From positions 94,866,914-94,930,913 of the forward strand of contig NC_081555.1 of assembly GCF_963082655.1 (NCBI RefSeq): DNA of 64,000 nt, written 5' to 3'. Shown here in pieces: positions 54,197 through 64,000 of this stretch. A program made the position numbers and the translations under genes. How positions within the stretch are numbered: position 1 is the stretch's first letter; every line of letters starts with the position of its first letter. This DNA is from Stomoxys calcitrans. Taxonomy: Eukaryota; Arthropoda; Insecta; Diptera; Muscidae. Under the pieces are notes generated by a model, which worked only from the letters and a program-made list of their open reading frames with translations, ran no database searches and was not told the DNA's origin.

Positions 54197-55866
54197 TAAG
54201 GAATGTTCTTGGAAAATTTTTCATTTTTATTGAATGTATTTTTTATTTTATACATTGTTATTTGCATCCTAAATGTATGCTATATATTTGTCAATTAAAC
54301 TATGTATTGTTCCTTGTTTTCTGGGATATGCAATTATTTTTCTTGTCATCCTTGCGATATGCTTCATTATTCACATCATCTATGTCATATGGACAATTTG
54401 ATGTTTTTTCTTGGATTTTTGCTCTATGCAATTATTTTTATTTTCATCTTTTGATATGCTTCATTATTCACATCATCTTTTTCGTATGCACTGATGTTTT
54501 TTCTTGGATTTTTTTCCACTGGATTTCTTTGATTATATCTCAGCAATTGCTGCTGAGACTTATTTCATGTTTGTGTTTTTTGATTTTTTTTTTTTTTTTC
54601 AACTAACAAAAGTATTTCATGACCATGGCTGGCTGTGGGTAAGTGGCAACTGGCGCCCAAAAGACATGATAAATAGCTTGGCATTCTGTTTTTTGTGCCA
54701 AAGTATCATATGGCTTATCTAGCTAGCAACAGCATGTCGATGTCCATGCTGCTGTTGTTTTTTGCAACAAATGTGTTGAGCTGCGTAGACTGGGGACTCG
54801 ACGAATGCACTTAAACACAAGCTTAACGTAAAACACTTGTGATTGAGCACACAGTGAGCTGTGTATTGCTTAAAGTGCCTTAGAGACACTTTTATGCATA
54901 GACTTTCATTCGTTCATTCTTAGTCTTAGTCTGTCCCCCTGTCAATTTTTTTTTTCGTTCTCAATGTCCTTCTTAATGGTTGCATTTAGATGTTGTTGTT
55001 GTTTTGTAGTCTAATGTCTAAAGTGACGCACTTGTCCTTCAGACCAACAACAGCGTAGAAACTGCAGTGACAATAAAAAAAAACCCGAAGGAAACTAACC
55101 ATCATACATGTGTAATGTGAAACTGTAACAGTTTACTAAACTTGTTGTCTAGTTGTGTTTTTAAGGCTTCTCTTTTTTTTCTGTGTCTTCTTAAAAGTGT
55201 TATTTTTCCCTACTTTCCTATATCATGCCTTAACTTGATGTTGAGCAATTTGCTGAAAAATAATGCATGCCTTTCTATGTTAAGTGCTTCAATTATTTTT
55301 GTGTTGGCCCAGAATGCAAAAAAAACAAAAATATGAGAAATACTAAGAGATATGAGTTGAAAAGTATGCATTACTTTTGTTCACCCCCCCCATTTAATGC
55401 TTGCCGCCTAAAAGTATGCAGTAAAGGTAAAAGGATTTATATTATTTACCCAACACTAAGTTTTTCGAAAATAATCAGCTTTAGAGCTTTATGACACTTT
55501 GAAGACATTCTTACAAAACGAAATGTTCAACCCACCTTTTCAAATTATGAATTGAATTGACAACAAATGTCATACTAGGAACCTTCATCATGTCATAATG
55601 CTTTAAAAAATATTAAAAAAAAAATATTAAGTAGGGGCAATAAGGGAGTTAGAATTCCAAGAGCTGCTTGGGTTTTAATAGAACTTCTTTTGCTTCACTT
55701 GAGGCAAAAGTTTTGGAACAATTTGTTTCAATTTATAGCATACTGAATAAGGAAGGAAGGTAACAAGGGTAATGGAAATGCAAAAGTTTCTTCTATAAAT
55801 AGACTTAAGTATGAAAAGGAGGTTTTTGATACAAAAAAAAAATTCAAACTCATTTTTATGCTCAAC
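54197..55866. other. Single-copy AT-rich DNA
   Basis: The ORF 54049-54606 starts inside the Helentron-like element and continues as Phe-rich text in T-rich DNA, so it is not a gene call. The recurrent motif lies at 54268-54280 (variant), 55358-55370 and 55407-55420. No RNA gene recognised. Confidence 0.5.
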
Positions 55867-55867
55867 A

Positions 55868-58075
55868 AATAAAAGCGTGATAAGTTCGGCCGAATCTTAT
55901 ATATCCTCCACCATGGATCGCATTTGCCAAGTTCTTTGCCCCATATTTTTTTATAGGCAAACAATGGACCAAGCTACACCCGATTGGGGTCATACTTGGT
56001 TTGGCTGCTGGATACCAAATTGGAAGACATTGTGCAAAATTTCAGTCAAATCGGATAATAATTGCGCCCTGTGGGGGCTTAAGAAGTATAATCGGGAGAT
56101 TGGTTTATATGGGAACTATAGAAGGTTATGAATCGATTAAGACCATAATTCACACAGTTATTGACAAAATTCTGGCAAAATTTCAGCCCAATCGGATTAT
56201 AATTGTGCCCTCTAGCGGCTGAAGCAGTCAAGATCCGACAACGGTTTGTGTGGCAGCTGTATGAAGTTGTAAACCCATTTAGACCATACTAAGCACAGCT
56301 GTTGGAAGTCATAACAAAACGCTACATGAATAATTTCAGCTAAATCGGATAATTATTGCGCCCTCTAGCGGCTGAAGCAGTCAAGATACGAGATCGATTA
56401 GTGTGGCAGCTGTATCAAGTTTTAAACCCATTCGGACCATACTAAGCACAGCTGTTGGTAGTCATAACAAAACGCTACATGTAAAATTTTCAGCCAAATT
56501 GGATAAGAAGTGCGCCCTCTAGCGGCTCAAGAAGTCAAGATCCGAGATCGGTGTATATGCCAGCTATATCAAGTTTTAAACCCATTTGAATCATACTTAG
56601 CACAGCTGTTGGAAGTCATAACAAATTGCTACATCCACAATTTCAGCCAAATCGAATAAGACTTGCGCCCTCTAGCGGCTCAAGGAGTCAAGATCCGAGA
56701 TCGGTTTGTGTGGCAGCTGTATCAAGTTTTAAATCCATTTGGACCATACTAAGCACAGCTGTGAGAAGTCATAACAAAACGCTACATACAAAATTTAAGC
56801 AAAATCGGATGAGAATTGCGCCCTCTAGCCGATCAAGAAGTCAAGATCGGAGATCGGTTTATATGGGAGCTACATCAGATTATGAACCGATTTAGACCAT
56901 ACTTGCCACAGTTATTGAAAGTGGACCATACCAAGCACAACTGTTGGAAGTCATAACAAAACACAGCTAAATCAAGTTTTGAACCGATTTGAACCGTATT
57001 TGCCACAGTTATTGAAAGTTAAAGCAAAACATTTCTGACAAAAATTTCGGCCAAATCGGATAATAATTGCGCCCCCTAGCGGCTCAATAATTAAAGATCC
57101 GAGACCGGTTTATATGGCAGCTATATCAAGTTTTAACCCATTTGGACCGTACTAAGCACAGCTGTTGGAAATCATAACAAAACGTAAGATACAAAATTTC
57201 AGCCAAATCGGATAAGAACTGCGACCTCTAGCAGCTCAAGAAGTCAAGATTCGAGATCGGTTTATATGGCACCTTTATCAAGTTTTAAACCCAATAGGAC
57301 CATACTAAGCGCAGTTGTTGGAAGTCATAACGAAACGCTACTTACAAAATTTCACCCAAATCGCATAAGAAATGCGCCCTCTAGCAGCCCAAGACATCAA
57401 AATCCAAAATCGGTTTATATGGCAGCTATATGAAATTTTGAACCGATTTAGACCATACTTTGCGCAGTCATGCAAAATTTCAGCCAATTCGGACAGTAAT
57501 TGCGACCTCTAGCGGCTCAAAAAGTCAAGATCCGAGATCGGTTTATGTTTTGATACGATTTGGATCATACTAAGCACAGCTGTTGGTAGTCATAACAAAA
57601 CGCTACACGCATCATCCAAATCGGATAAGAATTGCGCCCTCTAGCGACTCATGAATAAAGATCCGAGATCGGTTTATATGGGAGCTATATCCAGTTTTAA
57701 ACCCATTTGGTCCATATTAGACACAGCTATTGGAAGTCATAACAAAACGCTACAGGCACAATTTCAGCCAAATCGGATAATAATTGTGCCCTCTAGCGGC
57801 TCAAAAAGATCCGAGATCGGTTTATATGGCAGCTATTTCAAGTTTCGGACCGATTTGGGCCGTATTTGCCACAGTTATTTAAAGTTAAAGCAAAACATTT
57901 CTCGCAAAACTACGACAGACAGCCAGACAGGCGGACGGCTAGGACTAAATCGGCTAAGAATGTCAAGACGATCAAAAATAAAATATAAACTTTCTTGGGT
58001 CTCAGATCAATATTTTGATTTAGTTCAAACAGAATGACGAAATTAGTATACCTTCCATTCTATGGTGGAGGCTAA
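55868..58075 (-). mobile_element. Helentron-like element with ~153-bp array (long copy)
   Basis: Reversed right end (AAGCGTGATAAGTTCGGCCG), about 13 units (AGCACAGCTGTT anchors at about 56291, 56445 and 56599; period 153-154), then ACAGACAGCCAGACAGGCGG at 57913 and the end box to CATTCTATGGTGGAGG (58072). ORFs across 55811-58037 are read-through in the repeats. Confidence 0.8.
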
Positions 58076-58325
58076 AAAACGACACAAACGATTTTCCTGA
58101 AATTTTTACACCTCTCACCTTAATTTTCAAAAATGCCAGATCTCGGAGATGGGTAGGTCGATTCAAACAAAATTTTTGTTTACTTGGACTTGAAAACAAA
58201 AGTTTAGTATCCAAATTTGAGTTGGGATACATAGGGGGACCAACCCTCCCCCAAAGCCCGCCAAATGGATTTATAGACTAGTCTGGACAATATGGATCTC
58301 AAAACGAGACTAGTAGCTATACCCA
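58076..58325 (+). mobile_element. Array fragment, ~131-bp class
   Basis: Leader-like AACGATTTTCCTGAAATTTT, GCCAGATCTCGGAGATGGGT (also at 30171) and the start of one unit. It follows a Helentron-like end box directly, as at 29905, so the two end types are associated twice. Confidence 0.6.
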
Positions 58326-58329
58326 CCAA

Positions 58330-58560
58330 GCGGAATACGCAGTTCGACCCCAGCCTTTAAGTAAAGGTGATGTTTCCGATTCAAATTCAGATAGCGACAT
58401 TGTCAATGAAACAGTCATCGCAGCCGAATCGAGAGATGAGGGCAGCAGGATGATGGCAGTAGTGAGCGAGAACTTAGCTAAGCTCACAAGAAGACCGAGA
58501 AAGCAAGCCGGGGCGTGACGAAGTAGACTGAAGAGGAAGGAAGGAGACAGAAAGACAGTG
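58330..58560 (+). pseudogene. LINE ORF1 (gag-like) 5' fragment
   Basis: Plus-strand text GTGATGTTTCCGATTCAAAT and AGCTCACAAGAAGACCGAGA, homologous to 12060-12260 (-) and 35990-36060. The ORF 58317-58697 (-) is antisense. Truncated after about 230 bp. Confidence 0.6.
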
Positions 58561-58639
58561 GAGCATACCTTTACTTTATCATCCTTTCGATTCTCCGACA
58601 CCACCACCCAAGTCGGATCTGCAAAGGCTGGTAAGGAAG

Positions 58640-59275
58640 GCACCACATTTCGTGGGGTAGTATCAACATTAATAAACAGAGCGAACTCCTGGCACAATTA
58701 TTAAATACTAACGATCTGATAAAACTTAATTATGGTAATACCACTACATTTGTAAATAGCATTAGGGAGGAAATTTTAGATATGACAATATGTTCAGAAA
58801 GTATAGTCAGTGAGGTTTAGGATTGGAGGGTCTTCATGAAGCCCTTCTTCCTTATTGGGATGTGTACTACACTCGGCTCAAGAAATACAATAGGATTATC
58901 AGAGCGGTAAAACGTGCCTCCTGGAATCTTTTCTGCGAAAAGGTCGATAGCATTAATGATGCCGCCAAGATGAAGTAGTTTCTCTCAAAAACGCATGTCC
59001 AAACTGAAACTTTAGTAGACGACATGTGAGTGAGAGTATAGACAACGGAGGAAAGTTGAGGCGTTGGATAAAAACGATTTTGCCGCATGAGGCGACGCGA
59101 CTCATGGCGACACCGGAATCTTGGAATAATAACGTTGATCCAAGGCTTATCATTACAGATTTTATGGTAAAGGAAGCCTTGTGTAGCTTCCAAATATTTA
59201 AGTTACCCGAACCTGATGGAATATTTGCGGAATTACTACAGAAGGAGGCCGACTATTTGGCGGATTAACATCTGC
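58640..59275 (+). pseudogene. LINE ORF2 fragment: endonuclease end joined to RT start
   Basis: LLNTNDLIKLNYGNTTTFVN then SIREEILDMTICSES (about 58698-58800) is the C-terminal part of an AP-endonuclease domain. Linker YYTRLKKYNRIIRAVKRASW follows (58868-58922), then, one or more frameshifts on, FKLPEPDGIFAELLQKEADY (about 59200-59258), RT motif 1-like. It ends where LINE text stops at 59275. With the ORF1 piece upstream this may be one 5'-proximal LINE copy. Confidence 0.78.
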
Positions 59276-59397
59276 ACCCTCCTTTCAACCTTGGATAGGT
59301 TAGGTTAAAAAGAGGGTACGGATAATAATCCGCCCCATGCCACTATGAACATCAACTAAAGCCAGTAATCGGCATGTTGTACGCTGTAAATACTAAA

Positions 59398-61072
59398 CAA
59401 GTAAAAGCTTGCTAAGTTCGGCAGGGCCGAATCTACTATACCCTCCACCATGGATCACATTTGTCGAGTTCTTTTCCCGGTATCTCTTTCAAGGCAAACA
59501 AAGGATAAAATAAAAGGATTGCTATGGTATTGGAGCTATATCAAGTTATGGTCCGATTCGGACCATAATTGAATTAAATGTTGGAGACCATAGTAGTAGT
59601 CATTGTGAAAATTTTCAGCCAAATCGAATAAGAATTGCGCCCTCTAGAGGCTCAAGAAGTAAAATCGGGAGATCGGTTTATAGGAGAGCTGTTTCAGGCT
59701 ATAGACCGATTCAGACCATATTTGACACACATGTCGAAGGTCATATGAGAAGCCGTTGTACAAAATTTCCGCCAAATCGGATATGAATTGCCCCCTCTAG
59801 AGGCTCAAGAAATCAAGACCCCAGATCGGTTTATTTGGCAGCTATATCAGGTTATGAACCGATTTGAACCATACATAACACATTTCTTCGAAGTCAAGAC
59901 AAATCACTTCGTGCAAAATTTCAGTCAAATCGGATAAAAAATTGCGCCCTATAAGAAGTCAAACCGGGAGATCGGTTTATATGCCAGCTATATTTTATTT
60001 GGCAGCTATATCAGGTTATGAACCGATTTGAACCATACATAACACATTTCTTCGAAGTCAAGACAAATCACTTCGTGCAAAATTTCAGTCAAATCGGATA
60101 AAAAATTGCGCCCTATAAGAAGTCAAACCGGGAGATCGGTTTATATGCCAGCTATATTAGGTTATGAACCGATTTAAACCATACTTAGCACAGTTTTTGG
60201 AAGCCATGACAAAATTGCAGCCAAATCTGATAAGAATTGCGCCCTTTAGAGGCCCAAAAATCAAGACCCCAGATCGGTTTATATGACAGCTATATCAGGT
60301 TATGAACTGATTTAACCCATACTTAGCACAGTGGTTGGAAGTCATTACAAAACACTTTGTGCAAAATTTCAGCCAATTCGGATAAGAATTGCGTCCTCTA
60401 AAGGCTCCAAAAGTCAAGAGCCCAGATCGGTTTATATGGCAGCTATATCAGGTTATGAAACGATTTGAACCTTACTTAGCATAGTTGTTGGAAATCACAA
60501 CAAAACACCTCATGCAAAATTTCAGCCGAATCGGGAGAGAATTGTGCCCTCTATTAGCTCAAGAAGTAAGATCCAGATTGGTTTATATAGCAGCTACATC
60601 AAAACATGGGCCGATATGGCCCATTTACAAATCCAACCGACCTACACTAATAAGAAGTATTTGTGCAAAATTTCAAGCGGCTAGCTTTACTTTTTCGAAA
60701 GTTAGCGTGCTGTCGGCAGACAGACGGACGGACGGACAGACAGACGGACAGTCAGACGGACAGTCAGACGGACAATCAGACGGACAGTCAGACGGACAGT
60801 CAGACGGACAGTCAGACGGACAGTCAGACGGACAGTCAGACGGACAGTCAGACGGACGGACGTACAGACGGACAGACAGACGGACGGACGTACAGACGGA
60901 CTGTCGGACGGTCGGTCGGACGGACGGACATGGCTAGATCGACTTAAAATGTCATGACGATCAAAAATATGTGTACTTTATGGAGTCTTAGACCAATATT
61001 TCGAGGAGTTACAAACAGAATGACGAAATAAATATTCCTCCTTCCTATGGTGGAGGGTATAGAAAGTAAATT
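59398..61072 (-). mobile_element. Helentron-like element with ~153-bp array and expanded GTCY run
   Basis: Reversed right end (AAGTTCGGCAGGGCCGAATC), about eight units, including a perfect 164-bp duplication (59831-59994 and 59995-60158). Then an expanded GACG/GACA run at 60718-60930 and the left box reversed (CTTCCTATGGTGGAGGGTAT). Confidence 0.82.
60745..60856. repeat. 12-bp minisatellite (GTCAGACGGACA)n
   Basis: Nine or so near-perfect 12-bp units within the larger GACR run. ORFs 60485-60937 and 60663-60947 translate it as Ser/Asp/Gly/Gln or Thr/Asp/Ser/Gln repeats; these are not proteins. Confidence 0.9.
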
Positions 61073-61290
61073 TAAGTTAGGAATTCCATGCTACTTACAA
61101 AATCCTTAATTGGTTTTTATGCTACGAACCTAAGTTGGTTCATGTCTGGCATTGTGTCCCACCAAAGCGCCGATATGTGTTAACCGCGAAAGCAACCTAA
61201 CCTAACCCATCCTAGCGCTACCCATTTTTAAATGGCAGATTTTTTTCTATTTTTTTACAGTGCGGGGGAAGGAGAATAATTAGGGATTTT
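61073..61290. other. Short unique spacer with a LINE-C-like tail
   Basis: AAGCAACCTAACCTAACCC at about 61190-61208 recalls the LINE-C 3' tail. No further LINE text is clear. Confidence 0.4.
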
Positions 61291-61292
61291 GA

Positions 61293-62215
61293 CTTATTTT
61301 TATACTCACCACCGTGGGATAGGGGGTATATTCATTTAGTCATTCCGTTTGCACACATCGAAATATCAATTTTCGACCCTACAAAGTATATTTCGGATCG
61401 TCGTCAAATTTCAAGACGATTTAACGATGTCCGTGTGTCTGTCCGCCCCTCTGTTGTAATCACTTTAGAGCTCTCAAAAATTCCGATAAAGGGTCTAATG
61501 CCCATAAAAACTATATTTTTCATCAGATTTTACTGAAATTTGAAGCAGTGAGTAATTTAAGGCCGACAACTGTCCGGAATGTGGTTTAGATCGGACTACA
61601 TTTAGATATAACTATCATATAGATCGATCCCCGATAAAGGGTATGAAGACCATAAAAGCTCCATTTATTACCAGATTTTGCTGAAATTTGGAATAGTGCG
61701 CAGTTTTAAGACTTCAAACATCCGAACAAATACGGTACAGATCGGACTATATTGAGATAAAACAGTGGGTTATTTTAAGCCTCCCGACATCTGACCTAAA
61801 TATGGCTCAGATCGGAATATATTTAGGTATAGCTGTCATATAAACCGATATGCCGATAAAGGGTCTGAAGCCCATAAAAACTTTATTTATTACCCGATTT
61901 CGTTGAAATTTGAAGCAGTAAGTAGTTTTAGGCCTCCCAACATCTGACCCAAATATGGTTTATATCGGACTATATTTAGATATAGCTGTCATATAGACCG
62001 ATCTGCCGATAAGGGGACTGAAGCCTATAAAAGCTTTATTTATTACCCGATTTCGCTGAAATTTGAAACAGTGAGTTTTTCTGAGACTCACACGATATCC
62101 GACCTTAATATGGTTTAGATCGGTATGTAAATCCCATTTCGTCATAATCCGATGAAAATTGGATAACTTAAGCAACCAAACTCGGCACGGACATTGAGTG
62201 CTCTAATATATATGT
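61293..62215 (+). mobile_element. Helentron-like element with ~153-bp class array
   Basis: Left box (CCACCGTGGGATAGGGGGTA), a short GTCTGTCCG run (61437), about five units with GATAAAGGGTCTGAAGCCCA, and an end segment (GCACGGACATTGAGTG) also found at 63671-63684. The reading CCACCACC-type end is not reached. Confidence 0.7.
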
Positions 62216-62515
62216 CACTATTAAATTTTGTTTAACAAAATTTTTGTCTTTTTCGCAGATATATCCTAATAGCCATAAATATTTTGTAAAAATTTTACTC
62301 CGATATTCACAAAGTTTAATACAGCTTTAAATTAAGTTTATTTGACAGTTGGATAAAGGAAATCTGTCATATGGGATTTAATATTTAATTCGTTTTTGAG
62401 ACATATTTTATTTCTGCAGAAAATTCTTTTCAAATTTTATTTTATAAAAAACTTTATCAAGATTTAATTTCTATAGAAAATTTTGTCCAAATTTTTTTAT
62501 TTTATGCCCAATTTT
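62216..62515. repeat. Degenerate AT-rich repeat
   Basis: AAATTTTGT/ATAGAAAATTTTG phrases like those at 28880 and 38880. Confidence 0.45.
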
Positions 62516-63534
62516 TATAAAAATTTTATTTCTTATGAAAAGTTTGGCATCAAAAAACGTGCGTCTTTCTGTTTTACTTATGTACTTTTCAATTACAAAA
62601 TACGAACACGACTAGAAAGAAAAAAAGCATCTACATTGTATATACACATATGTTTTTCCACAATCATTTTACCTCATAGGGACAGATTATTTGATTATGG
62701 TCAACAATTGCATTTACGACCCCAACCTGCTAACTAGCCCACAAAAAAAAGACAACATAATAGAACCACAATAAAATCACACATAGCTAATAATCCCCAG
62801 AGTATAATCGGAGGAAGCAAACAAAAAGCTGTGAAAGCAGATCACACAATAAAGTGACATTGCCAAAGAATCACCATTATAAACAACAAAAGAAGAGGGC
62901 GGTGGACATTCTTCTCCTGCAATGCTACATTGGATGGTGAATGGAAATTTGTGTCTAACCAAACAATTCGAAGAATTCCTTTTTACATACCAACCAGCAT
63001 AACAACGCTTATATATACGAGTATAAAAGTATATGGAACATAGAAACACTTGAATGGCTAGGGGAAACTTTCACAGCAAGCTGGAAAAAGGAAATGCATC
63101 TCTTCCCTCTCTAAACACTCTGAACTGAACGAAACGTAACCAAAGCACAAGTTTTTCAATTACCATCACTAACACAGTGTTGTTTTTTTTTTTCGTCTAC
63201 ATGAGTCCAAGGATATGTCAACAATATACACATGGCTATAAAGGGGGATATTTTTTGGAGTGAAATATGGTAAAATGTAAGTCAAGCGTTGGCGTATGGC
63301 CATTTTTACAAATAGGGTCATAAGTTAATACCTTTAGTGAATAAGTCAATAGAAAATATTCTGACAAGACCTTACTATTTGTATTGTTTTGATTAAAATT
63401 TCTCTCACTTTCAACCAACCTCTGGATGATATGTAGTGTGTCCTTAATGCTAAGGATTTGAGTTGAATGAAAAAAATATTCAAGTGTTGTTAAGTCACTA
63501 CAGATTAGCCAATTACAAGCAAATCGAAGCTCAG
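62516..63534. other. Single-copy AT-rich DNA
   Basis: No gene recognised. The ORFs 62483-62737 (+) and 62777-63049 (-) have no domains. Confidence 0.45.
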
Positions 63535-63537
63535 ATT

Positions 63538-64000
63538 TAAAATAAATAAAAAAAGGGATTAACTTCGGCCGGGCCGAATTTTTGATACCCACCACCTCGG
63601 GTATAAGTGTAAACCCCATTTCGTCACAATCCGGTGAAAATTGCATAACTTATGCACCCAAATTCGGCACGGACACTGAGTGGCCTAACATATTTGTCAC
63701 TATTCAATTTTTGTAAAACAAAATATTGGTCTTTTGGGCAGATATATCCAATTATAAACCGATCTGAACCATATTAAGGTCGGATATCGGATGAAAAATA
63801 AAGCTTTTATGGGCTTCAGCCCCCTTATCGGCAGATCGGTCTATAGGGCAGCTATATCTAAATATAGTCCGATTTGAACCATATTTCGGTCGGATGTTGG
63901 GAGGTCTTAACCTACTCACTGTTTCAAATTTCAGCGAAATCGGATAATAAATAAAGCTTTTATGGGCTTCAGACCCTTTATCGGGAGATCGGTCTATATG
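63538..64000 (-). mobile_element. Helentron-like element, cut by the window end
   Basis: Reversed right end with hairpin CTTCGGCCGGGCCGAATTTT (63562-63581), then a conserved lead (GCACGGACACTGAGTGGCCT) and two to three ~153-bp units (CGGCAGATCGGTCTATAG at 63829). Confidence 0.75.

Noticed and set aside
54049..54606. 185-residue ORF
   Set aside because: Begins inside a Helentron-like element and continues into T-rich DNA; composition explains the hydrophobic text.
60485..60947. Ser/Asp/Gly/Gln and Thr/Asp/Ser/Gln repeat proteins
   Set aside because: Direct translation of the GTCY minisatellite in two frames.

Overview
The window reads as non-coding, transposon-saturated nuclear DNA of a higher fly. 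Many elements carry dipteran hallmarks: RNase H-bearing LINEs, an RTE-like LINE, a BEL/Pao integrase, mariner-type MITEs, a tRNA-derived SINE, and arrays whose ends and GTCC/GTCT runs recall the DINE-1/mini-me (Helentron-like) elements of flies. The exact repeat wording fits my memory of muscid (stable fly, horn fly, house fly) genomes; that placement is inference and no search was run. I find no intact protein-coding host gene. The one intact cellular gene is a tRNA-Cys(GCA) at 18437-18507.

Layout. 1-4200 is a pile of broken LINE ORF2 fragments (here called LINE-A, -B and -C), split by a SINE and a short TPRT insertion, then a mariner MITE inserted into another copy of itself (4223-4698). 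5926-8755 is a Helentron-like array of ~153-bp units. 9945-12420 joins a LINE 3' UTR, an internally deleted RTE-like element and a reversed LINE gag fragment. A long imperfect inverted repeat lies at 12440-13065. A minisatellite with 62-bp units that becomes a 113-bp dimer fills 14840-16400. 17490-20930 holds an RTE 3' end, the tRNA, a reversed LINE reverse transcriptase, a SINE split by a MITE, and a mariner deletion derivative with 199-bp inverted repeats. 21168-27165 is three array blocks. 28.9-32.1 kb and 34.2-42.7 kb are further LINE mosaics and arrays, including a second array class with ~131-bp units. 42.9-45.1, 52.9-54.2, 55.9-58.1, 59.4-61.1, 61.3-62.2 and 63.5-64.0 kb are more 153-bp arrays. 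47.9-48.4 kb is a BEL/Pao integrase remnant, and 49.8-51.0 kb is a SINE cluster hosting a 538-bp inverted-repeat transposon.

Single-copy AT-rich islands separate these blocks (about 4.7-5.9, 8.8-9.9, 13.1-14.2, 18.1-18.7, 22.5-23.3, 27.2-28.9, 33.1-34.2, 38.9-40.6, 46.2-47.3, 51.1-51.9, 54.2-55.9 and 62.5-63.5 kb). They could be intergenic or the interior of a very long intron. A ~13-bp motif, CCTAAAAGTATGC, recurs about 14 times and almost only in these islands. It is the signal in the window least explained by known repeats.

No genes work together here as an operon or pathway. What the window shows is the nesting order of mobile elements. MITEs sit in SINEs, Helentron-like elements and themselves. 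A DNA transposon sits in a SINE, SINEs sit in LINEs and older repeats, and LINEs sit in LINEs.
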